A stretch of 64,000 bases of DNA from Sedimenticola thiotaurini (GCF_001007875.1 NZ_CP011412.1:2232001-2296000); one strand, 5' to 3'. Numbered from the stretch's first letter, positions 24,453-34,653 are shown. A program made the numbers and translations. The notes: generated by a model from the sequence alone, not told the origin.

Positions 24453-26572
24453 TAGCTATCACCTCCCTTGGTTGGCATGGTAAATCGGAAACAGCTCCCC
24501 TGGCCCACCTGGCTGGTGACCTCGATGCTGCCACCATGCAGCGCTACCAGCCGCTGGGTGATGGCCAGACCAAGCCCGGTGCCCCCCAGTTTTCGGGTAC
24601 TGGAGCTGTCAACCTGCCTGAACTTGTCGAAAATAAACGGCAGGTCTGCCTCCGGTATGCCACTGCCGGTGTCGGTGACACTGATCTCCACCCCGTCAGA
24701 ACAGTGTCGGGTCTCCACCCGGACACTCCCCTGGGCAGTGAATTTGATGGCGTTACCGATCAGGTTAAGCAGAATCTGCTGCAACCGCAGGGGGTCGGCA
24801 AACAACTCCTCACTGCCCGATTGATCAACCAGCGCTATCCCTTTTTTGTCCGCCAGCCCCTGCATTTTGTTACACACCGACGCCACAACTTTACCCACCA
24901 TGATCGACTCCCTGTGCAGGTTCATGCTGCCGGCCTCGATCTTGGAGATATCCAGCAGATCGTTGATCAATCGCAACAGGTGTTGTCCCGACAGGTCGAT
25001 ATCCCGTGCGATCTCCGCAATCATCGCGGGTGATGGCAGGGACTGCGCATTTTTCAGCAATGGCAGATAACCCAGTATCACGGTCAGCGGCGTGCGCAGT
25101 TCATGGCTCATCATATTGAGAAAATCGGACTTCTGGCGATTGGCGTGCTCCGCATTGTTCTTGGCGTTGATCAGTGCCACTTCGGCCGCTTTCTGCAGGG
25201 TGATATCCAGCACCGTCCCTATATACAGCGGATTGTCATCCACCTTCGCTTCACCGATCGACAACAACATCGGGAATACGCTGCCATCCTTGCGGCGACC
25301 GCTCACCTCACGGCCGGCACCGATAATGCGGGCTTCTCCGGTGCGCTGATAACGACGCAGATAGCCATCATGTGCTGAGTGATACGGTTCCGGCATCAGC
25401 ATCTTGACGTTCTGCCCCACCACCTCCGCCTGTTTGTATCCGAAGGTTCGCTCGGCGGCCGGATTAAACCGCTGCACCACGCCCGCTTTGTCAATGGTGA
25501 TCACCGCGGTGATGGCGGTATCCAGAATCGTATTGGTGGTGCGCTCACTCCGTTCCAGTTCCCGGGTGCGCTGCTCAACCAGGTAGCGCACCCGCTGGCC
25601 CCGCAGCAACAGGATGCGCACATACTGGGTCAGGAGCAGGCTCAACAGCAGGCCCGCAACCAGAATCACCCAGGATGTTGACCTATCCACTGCCCCCATG
25701 AATATTCCCGACGGGCTCATATCAACTTTCCAGGTGCGCCCGGCAAAGGAGAACGCTCTGGAAAAGAGGGCGGACCGACCCGCGGTTTTGTCGTCGCCAC
25801 TTGAATACAGCCGTTGCGGCTTTGCCGTCTCGGTCACATCCCATATCGTCAGGTTGAACTCCGTCTTCTCGATGTGGGACTGGGAGATAACGGCCTTCAG
25901 CACCCGATCCATGCGGTAGACCCCCAGCAGGTATCCCTGGAGCAGGTACTGCTCATCGTGGCTATAAAGAGGTACAGCAACCAGGAAACCCAGGTCGCCC
26001 TGCAACAGCTGGATACCGGCCGATACCCTGACATCATTGGCCTGTTCGGCAAGCATCAGCACATTCTGACGGGAATGGAGCGATGCGACATCGAAACCGA
26101 TCACGATCTCGTTACCCACCAGGGGTTCCACGTAATAGACAGGGAAGTAGACATCCCGCAATTCGGCCGCCACCATGGTGCCGGCCCGGGAGCCCTGGGT
26201 GATGACATAGTTTTCCAATCCTTCGCGACGCGCGTCGGCTTCATGCCTGGCCCGCTGATCAGCGGTAATACGCGGCACCCACTCCAGGGCCTGTATAGTA
26301 TCCAAACGCCTGAGCTTCGGTTGGGTAAAGATCCGGAACTCTTCCCGGGTCACGAATTCGGAGGACTGAAATAGCTCCCTCAACCCCAGCAAGGCCTCGA
26401 TATTGATGGCCAGTTCCTTGTTCAGGGTGGCGAACAGGATATCCCCATGATCCCGAAACTGCTGCTGTTGCGACTCCACCTCCCACTGCCTGACAAACTG
26501 AAACGCACCCAGGGTCAGCGTGATGCCCAGGAACAGGATCAACCAGTGGATCCAGACCCGCTGATCCTGCAT
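24452..26572 (-). CDS. CHASE-PAS sensor histidine kinase
   Basis: Membrane-bound hybrid-less kinase of 706 residues. An N-terminal helix (WIHWLILFLGITLTLGAFQF) and a second near residue 300 (SWVILVAGLLLSLLLTQYV) enclose a periplasmic CHASE-type sensor domain of about 250 residues. A PAS domain follows (about 345-455). The dimerisation domain has the phospho-His in MMSHELRTPLTVILGY. The ATPase domain has the N-box NLIGNAIKFT, DTGSGIP and GGTGLGLAIT. A TTG 12 codons upstream (26608) overlaps the previous gene and is an alternative start. Confidence 0.88.
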   Translation of the reverse strand: MQDQRVWIHWLILFLGITLTLGAFQFVRQWEVESQQQQFRDHGDILFATLNKELAINIEALLGLRELFQSSEFVTREEFRIFTQPKLRRLDTIQALEWVPRITADQRARHEADARREGLENYVITQGSRAGTMVAAELRDVYFPVYYVEPLVGNEIVIGFDVASLHSRQNVLMLAEQANDVRVSAGIQLLQGDLGFLVAVPLYSHDEQYLLQGYLLGVYRMDRVLKAVISQSHIEKTEFNLTIWDVTETAKPQRLYSSGDDKTAGRSALFSRAFSFAGRTWKVDMSPSGIFMGAVDRSTSWVILVAGLLLSLLLTQYVRILLLRGQRVRYLVEQRTRELERSERTTNTILDTAITAVITIDKAGVVQRFNPAAERTFGYKQAEVVGQNVKMLMPEPYHSAHDGYLRRYQRTGEARIIGAGREVSGRRKDGSVFPMLLSIGEAKVDDNPLYIGTVLDITLQKAAEVALINAKNNAEHANRQKSDFLNMMSHELRTPLTVILGYLPLLKNAQSLPSPAMIAEIARDIDLSGQHLLRLINDLLDISKIEAGSMNLHRESIMVGKVVASVCNKMQGLADKKGIALVDQSGSEELFADPLRLQQILLNLIGNAIKFTAQGSVRVETRHCSDGVEISVTDTGSGIPEADLPFIFDKFRQVDSSSTRKLGGTGLGLAITQRLVALHGGSIEVTSQVGQGSCFRFTMPTKGGDS

Positions 26573-26597
26573 AACCACACTTCGCCGCTCTGTATCT

Positions 26598-29045
26598 CTA
26601 TTCGACAAAAGGGGTAAATCCTGTCTGAACCAGCGCCCCTACCTGATCACCCGGTACAGGCCGGCTATAGTAGTAACCCTGGATCAACCGGCAGCCCAGG
26701 CGGCGTAAATAGTCGACCTGGGCTTCCTCTTCCACCCCCTCGGCAATGGTTTCGAGTCGAAGACCGGCGCCCAGTCTGATAATGGCCTCCAACAACACCC
26801 TTCCCTGCTCGCTGGTTTGACTTTCGAGAATAAAGGAGCGATCGATCTTCAGGGTATCAAACGGATATCGCTGCAGACTGGAAAGTGCTGAATAACCGGT
26901 TCCGAAATCATCCAGCGACAGCTGGATCCCCATTGACTTCAGCTCCCGCAACTTGCGAATCGCCCCCTCACCCTGATCCATGGCGACACTCTCTGTCACT
27001 TCCAGCATAAGATGTTCGGTCTGCATGCCGGTCTCATCGAGAACAGATTTCACCACGTCGATAAAATCCGGATCCCTGAACTGGCGAGCAGATACATTCA
27101 CCGCCACATGGTCCGGTGCCGGACCGGCTTCCACCCAGTTCAGATAGGTCTTGCAAGCCTCCCGCAACACCCATTTTCCAATCGCCACGATCTGCCCCGT
27201 GTCTTCCGCAATGGGAATAAACCGGGTCGGTGGTACCTGACCCAGGTCGCCGTTTTTCCAGCGGATCAGTGCTTCGCAACCGGTCACCTTGCCGCTTTCA
27301 ATCTCGATCTGCGGCTGATAGCAGAGCTGAAACTCCTGTCGTTCAATGGCGCTGCGCAACGCCTGCTCGATACGGCGCGCCGCCAGGGCGCTGTCATACA
27401 TCGCTCGATCAAAAAAGCGGTAGCTGTTCTTACCAGCACGCTTGGCATAGTGCAGGGCGTTGTCGACGCACTTCAGCAAGCCATAGAACTCCTTGCCATC
27501 CACCGGGTAGACACTGATGCCGATACTGACTGTCAGTTGCACCGACTTGCCATCGGCAGAGAAGGGAATCGACAAAACCTCCAGCAGGCTATCGGCCAGA
27601 TCAGCCAGCCTGGCATCGCCCTTATCCTCTTCCAGGATCAGGGCAAAGGTGTCGCCGCTGAAGCGCATCAGCAGCCCGTTATCCTGAACAATATTGGCGA
27701 TTCTTCCGGCAAAGTCTGTCAGCAACCGGTCGCCGAAAGGGTGTCCGAATACTTCATTGACTGAATTGAAATTGTCGATATCGACCAACATGAAGGCAAC
27801 GCTCTTGCCGTTTTTTTTGCCGCTATCAATGGCCCGCTTGGCTTGTTCCTCAAACATGTTCCGGTTCGGCAGGCCGGTCAGTTCATCGTTTTGTCTGAGG
27901 TAAACCAGGCGTTCCTGCAGATGTTTACTGGCGCTGATATCTGTAAATATACCCACGTAGTGGGTGATGCAGCCGCGCTCATCGAGCACGGCGGAGAGGT
28001 TCAGCAATTCGGGAAACAGCTCACCATTTTTCCGGCGATTCCATATTTCGCCGGTCCAGCTGCCGGTCTCTTCCAACTCGGCCCGCAGTTCCTGATAAAA
28101 AGCGTCATCATGATACCCACAGGAGAGGGCCACCGGCTGCTGGCCCGCCACATCGTCGAGTGTAAAACCGGTAATCCGCTGGTAGGCGTCATTGACGCGC
28201 AGAATACGCATATCCGGATCGGTGATCAGTATCCCCTCCGAGCCGGTCTTGAACACCTGGGCCAGCAGATTCAGCTCCGCCTGCAGATGGGCTCTTGAAG
28301 AGATGTCCTGGAGCAGCAGAACCGCACCACCCGGGTCATCTGCCTCGTCCTGGATTTCGCTGATTTTCAGACTTACCGGCAGTTCGGGCAGGCCCGGTCG
28401 GCGCAAAACCAGCCCCCGATCCACACTCACCGGGTCCGGCCGGTCGAGAACGGCGGTCAACAACCCATCCAGCACATTGACCTCTCCACCATCACGCACC
28501 AGGTTGAGCAACCCGCTAATGGGCTGATCTATGGTTTCCGCCTGGGAGCAGCCCAGCAACTGCTCCGCAGCCGGATTGCACATCACCACCACACCTGCCC
28601 GGTCAACCCGAAACACCGGATCACTCATACCGGAGAGTGTGGCGGCCACCTGGGCCGTCTGGCGGACCTTCTTCTCGATTTGGGATTTATACAGCGCGAT
28701 CGACACCACCGCCTGCAGTTCACTACCGGTAAACGGTTTCAGAATATAACCATAGGGCTCGGTGATACTGGCCCGCCGGATGAACTCCGCATCGTCATAG
28801 GCGGTCAGGAAAACGATAGGAATTCGATATTGGCGGGAGATGCACTCGGCGGTCTCTATGCCGTCCACATCCCCTTCCAGCAGGATATCCATCAGAATCA
28901 GGTCGGGGCGGGCTTCGCCGGCGACCGCAATGGCCTCCTCGGATGACACCACCACCGCAATCACCTCGTAGCCGAAGTGCTGCAGTTTGAGGCTTATGTC
29001 CTGCCCCATCAGCGGGTCATCTTCAACGATCAGAATACGTCCCAC
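26598..29045 (-). CDS. REC-PAS-PAS-GGDEF-EAL c-di-GMP signalling protein
   Basis: Protein of 815 residues and first gene of its operon. A receiver domain (VEDDPLMGQ, LILMDILLEGDVDG, ILKPFTG) is followed by two PAS domains, a GGDEF domain and an EAL domain. The GGDEF signature reads RFSGDTFALI, so cyclase activity is probably lost. The EAL domain keeps CEALIRWK, NVSARQF, LDDFGTGYS and KIDRSF, so phosphodiesterase activity is expected. The degenerate GGDEF may act as a GTP sensor. Phosphorylation probably comes from the kinase encoded next. Confidence 0.88.
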   Translation of the reverse strand: MGRILIVEDDPLMGQDISLKLQHFGYEVIAVVVSSEEAIAVAGEARPDLILMDILLEGDVDGIETAECISRQYRIPIVFLTAYDDAEFIRRASITEPYGYILKPFTGSELQAVVSIALYKSQIEKKVRQTAQVAATLSGMSDPVFRVDRAGVVVMCNPAAEQLLGCSQAETIDQPISGLLNLVRDGGEVNVLDGLLTAVLDRPDPVSVDRGLVLRRPGLPELPVSLKISEIQDEADDPGGAVLLLQDISSRAHLQAELNLLAQVFKTGSEGILITDPDMRILRVNDAYQRITGFTLDDVAGQQPVALSCGYHDDAFYQELRAELEETGSWTGEIWNRRKNGELFPELLNLSAVLDERGCITHYVGIFTDISASKHLQERLVYLRQNDELTGLPNRNMFEEQAKRAIDSGKKNGKSVAFMLVDIDNFNSVNEVFGHPFGDRLLTDFAGRIANIVQDNGLLMRFSGDTFALILEEDKGDARLADLADSLLEVLSIPFSADGKSVQLTVSIGISVYPVDGKEFYGLLKCVDNALHYAKRAGKNSYRFFDRAMYDSALAARRIEQALRSAIERQEFQLCYQPQIEIESGKVTGCEALIRWKNGDLGQVPPTRFIPIAEDTGQIVAIGKWVLREACKTYLNWVEAGPAPDHVAVNVSARQFRDPDFIDVVKSVLDETGMQTEHLMLEVTESVAMDQGEGAIRKLRELKSMGIQLSLDDFGTGYSALSSLQRYPFDTLKIDRSFILESQTSEQGRVLLEAIIRLGAGLRLETIAEGVEEEAQVDYLRRLGCRLIQGYYYSRPVPGDQVGALVQTGFTPFVE

Positions 29046-29167
29046 GTACGCTCCCCGGGTTATCCATATTGTCGTCTATTCCTTTATCACTCAGTCTGAG
29101 TCTAACACAGGGAAGGAATACACCCCCTAACGATGCGCTGGGGAGCAGGGCGCGCAGTACCGGACGG

Positions 29168-29845
29168 TCAGAAAAGGTCGGGGAGTTGCAGATGATCAGC
29201 GGTGGCAAGGGGTGTCGGGGAAGCCAGGTGGGGAATCACCCCCAGGCAGGGAGCTTCCAGCCAGCTGCGCAGGGTCGCCACATTGGCATCGAGCTCGGCC
29301 ATGGCCGGATCGACCTGGTTGCCGACCCAGCCGGCCAGAGGCAGACCGCTGGCCCGGATCGACTCGGCACTCAGCAGCGCATGGTTGATACAGCCGAGCC
29401 GCAGCCCCACCACCAGGATAACCGGCAGATTAAGTGTCACCGCCAGGTCCGCCATGGTACGACCGGCGCCCAAGGGCACCCGCCAGCCACCGGCGCCCTC
29501 CACCAGTACCCGATCGGCAGCGACTGCCAGTTGTCCATAGCAGCGGTTGATTTCGGCGAAATCGATGGATTGGCCCAGCCGTTGCGCGGCCAGATGGGGG
29601 GCGATGGGGGGAGCAAAGCAATAGGGATTGACCAGGTCATAGGCAACCGGCCGGGAGGCTTGGGCCAGCAGCTGTTGGGCATCACCGTTACGCAAACCAG
29701 CGTCGGTCTGCTCGGCACCGGCCGCCACCGGTTTCAGACCGGCCACCTGCAGTCCCCGGGATTGCAGCCGTTGCATCAATCCCAGGGTGATCACCGTCTT
29801 GCCACTATCGGTATCGGTTCCGGTGATGAAATAACCATTGACCAT
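29168..29845 (-). CDS. bioD: Dethiobiotin synthetase
   Basis: ATP-dependent carboxylation of 7,8-diaminopelargonate to dethiobiotin. At 225 residues it has the usual length. The P-loop is ITGTDTDSGKTVITLGLM at about residues 7-24, LKPVAAG follows near 37, and VEGAGGWRVPLG near 114 is the BioD signature. Last gene of bioBFHCD, six bases after bioC. bioA is not in the window. Confidence 0.95.
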   Translation of the reverse strand: MVNGYFITGTDTDSGKTVITLGLMQRLQSRGLQVAGLKPVAAGAEQTDAGLRNGDAQQLLAQASRPVAYDLVNPYCFAPPIAPHLAAQRLGQSIDFAEINRCYGQLAVAADRVLVEGAGGWRVPLGAGRTMADLAVTLNLPVILVVGLRLGCINHALLSAESIRASGLPLAGWVGNQVDPAMAELDANVATLRSWLEAPCLGVIPHLASPTPLATADHLQLPDLF

Positions 29846-29851
29846 GCCGAT

Positions 29852-30742
29852 TCAGCGCTCCCCGCCGGCGTGCTGTCTGTCATAGCCGATACTCTCCAGG
29901 GCGACGCTGGGAGCGTTGGAGCGGCGTCCCGCCTCGGGCGCCCAGGCGTGGCCATAGACCACCTCGTAACTGGCCGGTAGCAGGCCATCCGATGCCCGAC
30001 GAAAAGTTTCATAGGCGTTCTGCATCGCCTGCAGGCGCCCCTTGCCGGTGAGACCCCGCTGCCGGTCGCTATTCACATTGTGGGCACCGAGAATTTTCAG
30101 ATCCTTCATCAGCCCGGTGACCTTTTCATAGGTCAGGGTCAGGCGATCCACATCCATCACCGGATCGGCCAGCCCGGCCCGCAGCAGGGCATCCCCCACG
30201 TCGTGCATATCCATAAAGGTACTGACATGGGAGCCGTTGTCTACCGCGGCCCAGGCGGCCCGCAGTTCACTCAGGGTGTCCGGGCCGAAGGTGGTGAACA
30301 TCAGCAGTCCGCCGGGTCGTAACACGCGGCGAAACTCGGCAAAGGTGCCATCCAGGTCGTTGCTCCACTGAATCGCTGCGTTGGAGTAGATCAGGTCCAC
30401 ACTCTGATCCGCCAGCGGCAACTGCTCCAGGTCACCGCAGATACAGCGTGGCTTACGCAGCCAACTGCCCCGTTTGCGGGCCTGCAACAGCATGGGGAGG
30501 GCAAAATCGAGCGCCAGCACCCGGGATTTCCGGTAACGCTGCGCCAGGGCCGCCGTGGCCACGCCGGTACCGGCGCCGATATCCAGAATCACCTGCGGCT
30601 GCAACCGCACCACGTCCAGTCGCTCCAGCATGCGTTGGCCGATCTCCCGCTGCAGCACCGCCACCTGGTCATAGCGTTCCGCAGCACGGGAAAACGCCAT
30701 GCGGGCCTGCTGTTTGTCGATACGGTGTTCTCGATCAGGCAT
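29852..30742 (-). CDS. bioC: Malonyl-ACP O-methyltransferase
   Basis: SAM-dependent methyltransferase of 296 residues that masks the malonyl carboxylate so that fatty-acid synthesis can build the pimeloyl chain. The SAM motif is VILDIGAGTGVATAAL near residue 54. DLIYSNAAIQWSNDLDGTFAEFRRVLRPGGLLMFTTFGP-type blocks follow, as in BioC. It overlaps bioH by eight bases. Confidence 0.93.
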   Translation of the reverse strand: MPDREHRIDKQQARMAFSRAAERYDQVAVLQREIGQRMLERLDVVRLQPQVILDIGAGTGVATAALAQRYRKSRVLALDFALPMLLQARKRGSWLRKPRCICGDLEQLPLADQSVDLIYSNAAIQWSNDLDGTFAEFRRVLRPGGLLMFTTFGPDTLSELRAAWAAVDNGSHVSTFMDMHDVGDALLRAGLADPVMDVDRLTLTYEKVTGLMKDLKILGAHNVNSDRQRGLTGKGRLQAMQNAYETFRRASDGLLPASYEVVYGHAWAPEAGRRSNAPSVALESIGYDRQHAGGER

Positions 30743-31511
30743 GTTCCGGTTCCAGAAAGTGGTTCAGGGCCCGCAGGCACTGGCGCGGATGGGAGAGAAA
30801 CGGGGCATGGGCGCAACCCTGCAGGATCAGGATCTCGGCAGTCGGCATCAGCCGCTCCAGCTCATCACAGACAGCGACCGGCACCAGGGTATCCCGTTCG
30901 CCGAACAACCAGAGAGTGGGACAGCGGATGTCCGGCAACTCGGCCCGCAGATCCACGGAACGGAGCAGATCCAGGCCATGCTCCAGGGCGATCGGGTCGG
31001 CTTCGGGGCGGGCGGCGATATCCTGACGCAGCAGTCGCAGGGTCTCGCGCGCCGCCTCGTCGCCCTGCACCTGCAGGGAGAGAAACCGCTCCAGGGTCTG
31101 ATGGTGATTGCGTTGCAGGGCGCGGGCGAACTGTTGCAGGGTGGCCTGGGCCATAGCGTGGGGCCAGTCATCGCCCACCACAAAACGGGGACTGGCGGTC
31201 ACCATGGCCAGGGTAGCGATACGCTCCGGCGCCCGCACGGCGGCCCGCAGCGCCAGCTGACCGCCCAGGGACCAGCCGATCCAGGCAGCGCGTTGCGGTG
31301 CCACCGCCAGGCAGGCGTGGACCCAGTCATCCAGGGATGGCCGGGCCGCATCATAGCTGCTGGCACCGTGTCCGGGCAGTTCAATCAGGGTAACCCGCCA
31401 ACTTTTTGATAATTCAGCCACCACCGGGGACCAGACCGCGGCATTCATACCCCAGCCGTGCAGCAGCACCAGATCCGGTCCGCCCCCCGCTATCTCCACA
31501 CTCAGTTTCAA
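30735..31511 (-). CDS. bioH: Pimeloyl-ACP methyl ester carboxylesterase
   Basis: Alpha/beta hydrolase of 258 residues that removes the BioC methyl group from pimeloyl-ACP methyl ester. [14 protein letters not shown], the nucleophile in [10 protein letters not shown] (Ser about 81), the Asp of FGERDTLVP and the His of [11 protein letters not shown] form the triad. The start is TTG 31511, overlapping the bioF stop in the four bases TTGA. A longer frame to 31811 is antisense-type sequence within bioF and does not resemble the family. Confidence 0.93.
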   Translation of the reverse strand: MKLSVEIAGGGPDLVLLHGWGMNAAVWSPVVAELSKSWRVTLIELPGHGASSYDAARPSLDDWVHACLAVAPQRAAWIGWSLGGQLALRAAVRAPERIATLAMVTASPRFVVGDDWPHAMAQATLQQFARALQRNHHQTLERFLSLQVQGDEAARETLRLLRQDIAARPEADPIALEHGLDLLRSVDLRAELPDIRCPTLWLFGERDTLVPVAVCDELERLMPTAEILILQGCAHAPFLSHPRQCLRALNHFLEPEHA

Positions 31512-32671
31512 GCGTCTGCCTCCCGCTTGAGCCGAGCGAGCGCCTCCAGCAGCTGATCCAGCTGCTCCAGGGTGTGGCTGGCGGACAAGGTGACCCGCAA
31601 CCTGGCACTCCCCTCCGGTACCGTAGGCGGACGGATCGCGGTGACCAGCAGACCCTGACGCTCCAGTGCCTGGCTCCAGGCCAGAGCCTGTTCCGCACTG
31701 CCAGCCAGAATGGGCTGGATGGGGGTCTGGGATGCCATCAGGTTGAGACCCAGCTGGGTGGCGCCGGCCCGGAAATGAGCGATCAGCTGCCGCAACTGCT
31801 CCCGACGCCACTCCTCCTGCTGCAACAGACGCAGGCTGGTGCGGGTCGCTTCGGCCACCGCAGGTGGCAGGGCGGTGGTATAGATATAGCTCCGGGACTG
31901 CTGGATCAGGGTCTCGATCAGCGCCTCGGAGCCGGCCACAAAGGCACCAAAAGTGCCGAACGCCTTGCCCAGGGTACCGACCAGGATCGGCACCGACTGG
32001 CGATCCAGGCCGAAATGGTCCACGCTGCCCCGGCCGCCACGACCCAGCACACCGAAGCCGTGGGCATCATCCACCATCAGCCAGGCCTGTTGCCGCTCGC
32101 AAAGCGTGGCCAGCTCCGGCAGCGGGGCCAGGTCACCGTCCATACTGAACACGCCGTCCACCGCCACCAGGGCATCGCCACCGCTCTGGCACGCCATGCG
32201 GGCGGCCAGGGCAGCCGTGTCGTTATGGGGATAGCGCTTCAGCCCGGCACGACTGAGCAGTCCGCCGTCGATCAGCGAGGCGTGGTTGAGGCGATCCTGG
32301 TAGATGGTATCGTCCCGCCCCAGCAGGGCGGCAATCACCCCCTGGTTGGCCATGTAGCCGGTGGAATAGAGTAGCGCTCGGGGGCGGCCGGTAAACGCCG
32401 CCAGCTCCTCTTCCAGGGCGTGATGGGCCTGGCTATGGCCCGACACCAGATGGGCCGAACCGCTGCCGGCCCCGTAACGGTCCGCACCGCGCTGCAGGGC
32501 GGCAATCACCTCGGGATGGTTGGCCAGCCCCAGGTAGTCGTTACTGCAGAAGCTGAGCAGCTCCTGGCCATCCATCTGCAGCCGGGGATTCTGGGGTGAA
32601 CCCAGTACCCGACGGCGGCGGTAGAGGTGTTCCGCCCTGCGCCGCTCCAGCTCCGGTTCCAGTGGTCGCAT
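31508..32671 (-). CDS. bioF: 8-amino-7-oxononanoate synthase
   Basis: PLP enzyme of 387 residues joining pimeloyl-ACP and alanine. [15 protein letters not shown] near residue 40, [24 protein letters not shown], the cofactor region [11 protein letters not shown], and the PLP Lys in [14 protein letters not shown] are all typical. It lies 15 bases downstream of bioB and is translationally coupled to bioH through a TTGA overlap. Confidence 0.95.
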   Translation of the reverse strand: MRPLEPELERRRAEHLYRRRRVLGSPQNPRLQMDGQELLSFCSNDYLGLANHPEVIAALQRGADRYGAGSGSAHLVSGHSQAHHALEEELAAFTGRPRALLYSTGYMANQGVIAALLGRDDTIYQDRLNHASLIDGGLLSRAGLKRYPHNDTAALAARMACQSGGDALVAVDGVFSMDGDLAPLPELATLCERQQAWLMVDDAHGFGVLGRGGRGSVDHFGLDRQSVPILVGTLGKAFGTFGAFVAGSEALIETLIQQSRSYIYTTALPPAVAEATRTSLRLLQQEEWRREQLRQLIAHFRAGATQLGLNLMASQTPIQPILAGSAEQALAWSQALERQGLLVTAIRPPTVPEGSARLRVTLSASHTLEQLDQLLEALARLKREADA

Positions 32672-32686
32672 GGGGAAATGTCCGGC

Positions 32687-33712
32687 TCAGGAGAACTCGG
32701 CGGCCAGACGGGCCTGGCGCTTGTTGTCGCACTCCTTCTCGGTCGCCTGCAGTTCCTGGGATTCCTGGAACTGCAGGCCGAGTCGTTCAAACAACCGGCG
32801 ATCAGCATCGGCCTCCGGGTTGTCGGTGGTCAGCAGGCGGTCGCCATAGAACATGGAGTTGGCACCGGCCATGAAGCAGAGCGCCTGCATCTCATCGCTC
32901 ATCTCGGTACGGCCGGCCGACAGGCGCACATAGGATTGGGGCATCAGGATGCGGGTCACCGCGACAGTGCGGATAAACTCGAACGGATCCAGGGCATCGG
33001 CGCCGAACAGGGGGGTGCCCTCCACCTGTACCAGCATGTTGATCGGTACCGATTCCGGATGCTTGGGCAGATTCACCAGCTCCCGCAACATGGAGGCGCG
33101 GTCCCGGCGGGATTCACCCATACCGAGGATGCCGCCACTGCAGACGTTAATCCCCTGTTCACGGACCCGTGCCAGGGTATCCAGCCGGTCCTGGTAGGTA
33201 CGGGTGGTGACCACGTTGCCATAGAACTCCGGAGAGGTGTCCAGGTTGTGGTTGTAGTAGTCCAGCCCCGCCTCCCTGAGGCGCTGCGCCTGGCTATCGG
33301 TCAACATGCCCAGGGTAACGCAGGTCTCCATGCCCAGGTCGCGCACCGCCTGGATCATCTCCACCACACGCTCCAGGTTCTTGTCGGTTGGATTGCGCCA
33401 GGCGGCTCCCATACAGAAGCGGGTGGCCCCCTTCTCCTTGGCCTCTCTGGCGGCCCGCTTCACCTCGTCCAGCGGCAACAACTTCTCCTTTTCAAGATCG
33501 GTGGCGTGCTTGGCACTCTGGGAACAGTAGCCGCAATCCTCGGAACAGGCGCCGGTCTTGACACTCAACAGGGTACTCACCTGTATCTGGTTGGCATCAA
33601 AATGGTGACGGTGGACACTTTGCGCCTGAAACATCAGATCGTTAAACGGCAGATTAAACAGGGCCTCGATCTCGTCCAGGCTCCAGTCGTGTCGTATCGT
33701 CATAGGGTTCAT
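32687..33712 (-). CDS. bioB: Biotin synthase
   Basis: Radical SAM enzyme of 341 residues that inserts sulfur into dethiobiotin. The SAM cluster motif CSEDCGYC lies near residue 58, and the Arg and Cys ligands of the second cluster are in later blocks such as MGAAWRNP and ETCVTLGML. First gene of the bio operon, with a strong candidate promoter and a BirA-box-like operator about 75-130 bases upstream. Confidence 0.96.
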   Translation of the reverse strand: MNPMTIRHDWSLDEIEALFNLPFNDLMFQAQSVHRHHFDANQIQVSTLLSVKTGACSEDCGYCSQSAKHATDLEKEKLLPLDEVKRAAREAKEKGATRFCMGAAWRNPTDKNLERVVEMIQAVRDLGMETCVTLGMLTDSQAQRLREAGLDYYNHNLDTSPEFYGNVVTTRTYQDRLDTLARVREQGINVCSGGILGMGESRRDRASMLRELVNLPKHPESVPINMLVQVEGTPLFGADALDPFEFIRTVAVTRILMPQSYVRLSAGRTEMSDEMQALCFMAGANSMFYGDRLLTTDNPEADADRRLFERLGLQFQESQELQATEKECDNKRQARLAAEFS

Positions 33713-33786
33713 AATCGGACTCTGTCAGTATTCAGCGGATTGGGGGATAATTGTCGGCTTCGCAGGGCGCTCCCGGCGAATCCGCT

Positions 33787-33814
33787 ATGATACCGGAGCA
33801 GGATTGCTCGTCAA
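33787..33814 (-). promoter_or_regulatory. Candidate sigma-70 promoter of bioB
   Basis: On the minus strand TTGACG (33814-33809) is followed after 16 bases by TATCAT (33792-33787), a good match to the consensus. It would start transcription near 33780, about 65 bases upstream of the bioB ATG. The -35 element lies inside the left half of the adjacent BirA-like palindrome, so operator occupancy would block it. Confidence 0.65.
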
Positions 33815-33840
33815 CCAGAATGGATTTCTATGGTTTACAG
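33808..33840. promoter_or_regulatory. BirA box (biotin operator) candidate
   Basis: TCGTCAACC (33808-33816), a 15-base spacer, then GGTTTACAG (33832-33840). Against the known bacterial BirA consensus TTGTAAACC-N14-16-GGTTTACAA the halves match 7/9 and 8/9. It overlaps the bioB -35 on one side and the comF start codon (33830) on the other, so biotin repressor could affect both genes. Confidence 0.65.
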
Positions 33841-34522
33841 CTGTATAAAAAATACTCTATCCCTTCTCTATCCCGACCACTGCCAGCTGTGTGACGCCCC
33901 GGCCACCGAGGGTCTCTGCACCCCCTGCCGGGAGGATCTGCCCTATAACCGGCACCCCTGTCCACAGTGCGGCCTGCCCCTGAGTCAACCGCTGGAAGTG
34001 CTATGCGGCAGCTGCCAACAACAGCCGCCGGCGGTTGACCGCAGCTGGATACCCTTTCTCTACGCCGCCCCCGTCGACCGGTTGATCAGTCAGTTCAAAT
34101 TTTCCGAGCGACTACCCCAGGGTCGCCTGCTCAGCCGGTTATTGGCGGAGTATCTGACGCAACGGATCGATCGGCCCGACCTGCTGATACCGGTCCCCCT
34201 GCATCCTGACCGGTTGCGTCAGCGTGGCTATAACCAGGCGCTGGAACTGGCCAGACCGTTGGGCCGCCGGTTCGGTATTCCCCTCGATCACCGCAGTTGC
34301 CAGCGCACCCTGAAAACCCGTCCCCAGCACGCATTGAAGAGACGGCAACGGGAATCCAATATCCGCGGGGCGTTTCGGGTCGTCCGTCCCCTGACGGTCA
34401 GGCATGTGGCCCTGGTGGATGATGTGGTCACCACCGGCAACACGGTCAACGAACTGGCCCGGCAGCTGAAACAAGCCGGGGTAGCCCGGGTGGATGTCTG
34501 GGCCCTGGCGCGCACACCCTAA
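33830..34522 (+). CDS. comF: ComF family phosphoribosyltransferase-like protein
   Basis: ComF family protein of 230 residues. An N-terminal zinc-binding region has cysteine pairs (CQLCDAP, CTPC, CPQCGLPL, CGSC). A phosphoribosyltransferase fold follows, with the pyrophosphate-binding motif VALVDDVVTTGNTVNELA near residue 187 and RGYNQALELARPL. ComF is needed for natural transformation in several bacteria, probably in handling incoming DNA. It is divergent from bioB, a common arrangement in gammaproteobacteria. Confidence 0.88.
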   Translation: MVYSCIKNTLSLLYPDHCQLCDAPATEGLCTPCREDLPYNRHPCPQCGLPLSQPLEVLCGSCQQQPPAVDRSWIPFLYAAPVDRLISQFKFSERLPQGRLLSRLLAEYLTQRIDRPDLLIPVPLHPDRLRQRGYNQALELARPLGRRFGIPLDHRSCQRTLKTRPQHALKRRQRESNIRGAFRVVRPLTVRHVALVDDVVTTGNTVNELARQLKQAGVARVDVWALARTP

Positions 34523-34653
34523 ACAGCCGACACCCGACAATCAGTTGTCGTGCGTCATGTGATAGCAGGCACGCCCTCCTATAATTTCAGTTAGGCGATA
34601 TAAATGGTGCAACCCGCCATAACAACCCACTACTCAACGCAAGGAGATACGCC

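Noticed and set aside
31512-31811. 100-codon N-terminal extension of bioH
   Set aside because: It is an out-of-frame reading of bioF with low-complexity Gly/Ala/Ser sequence; BioH homology begins at the TTG overlap.
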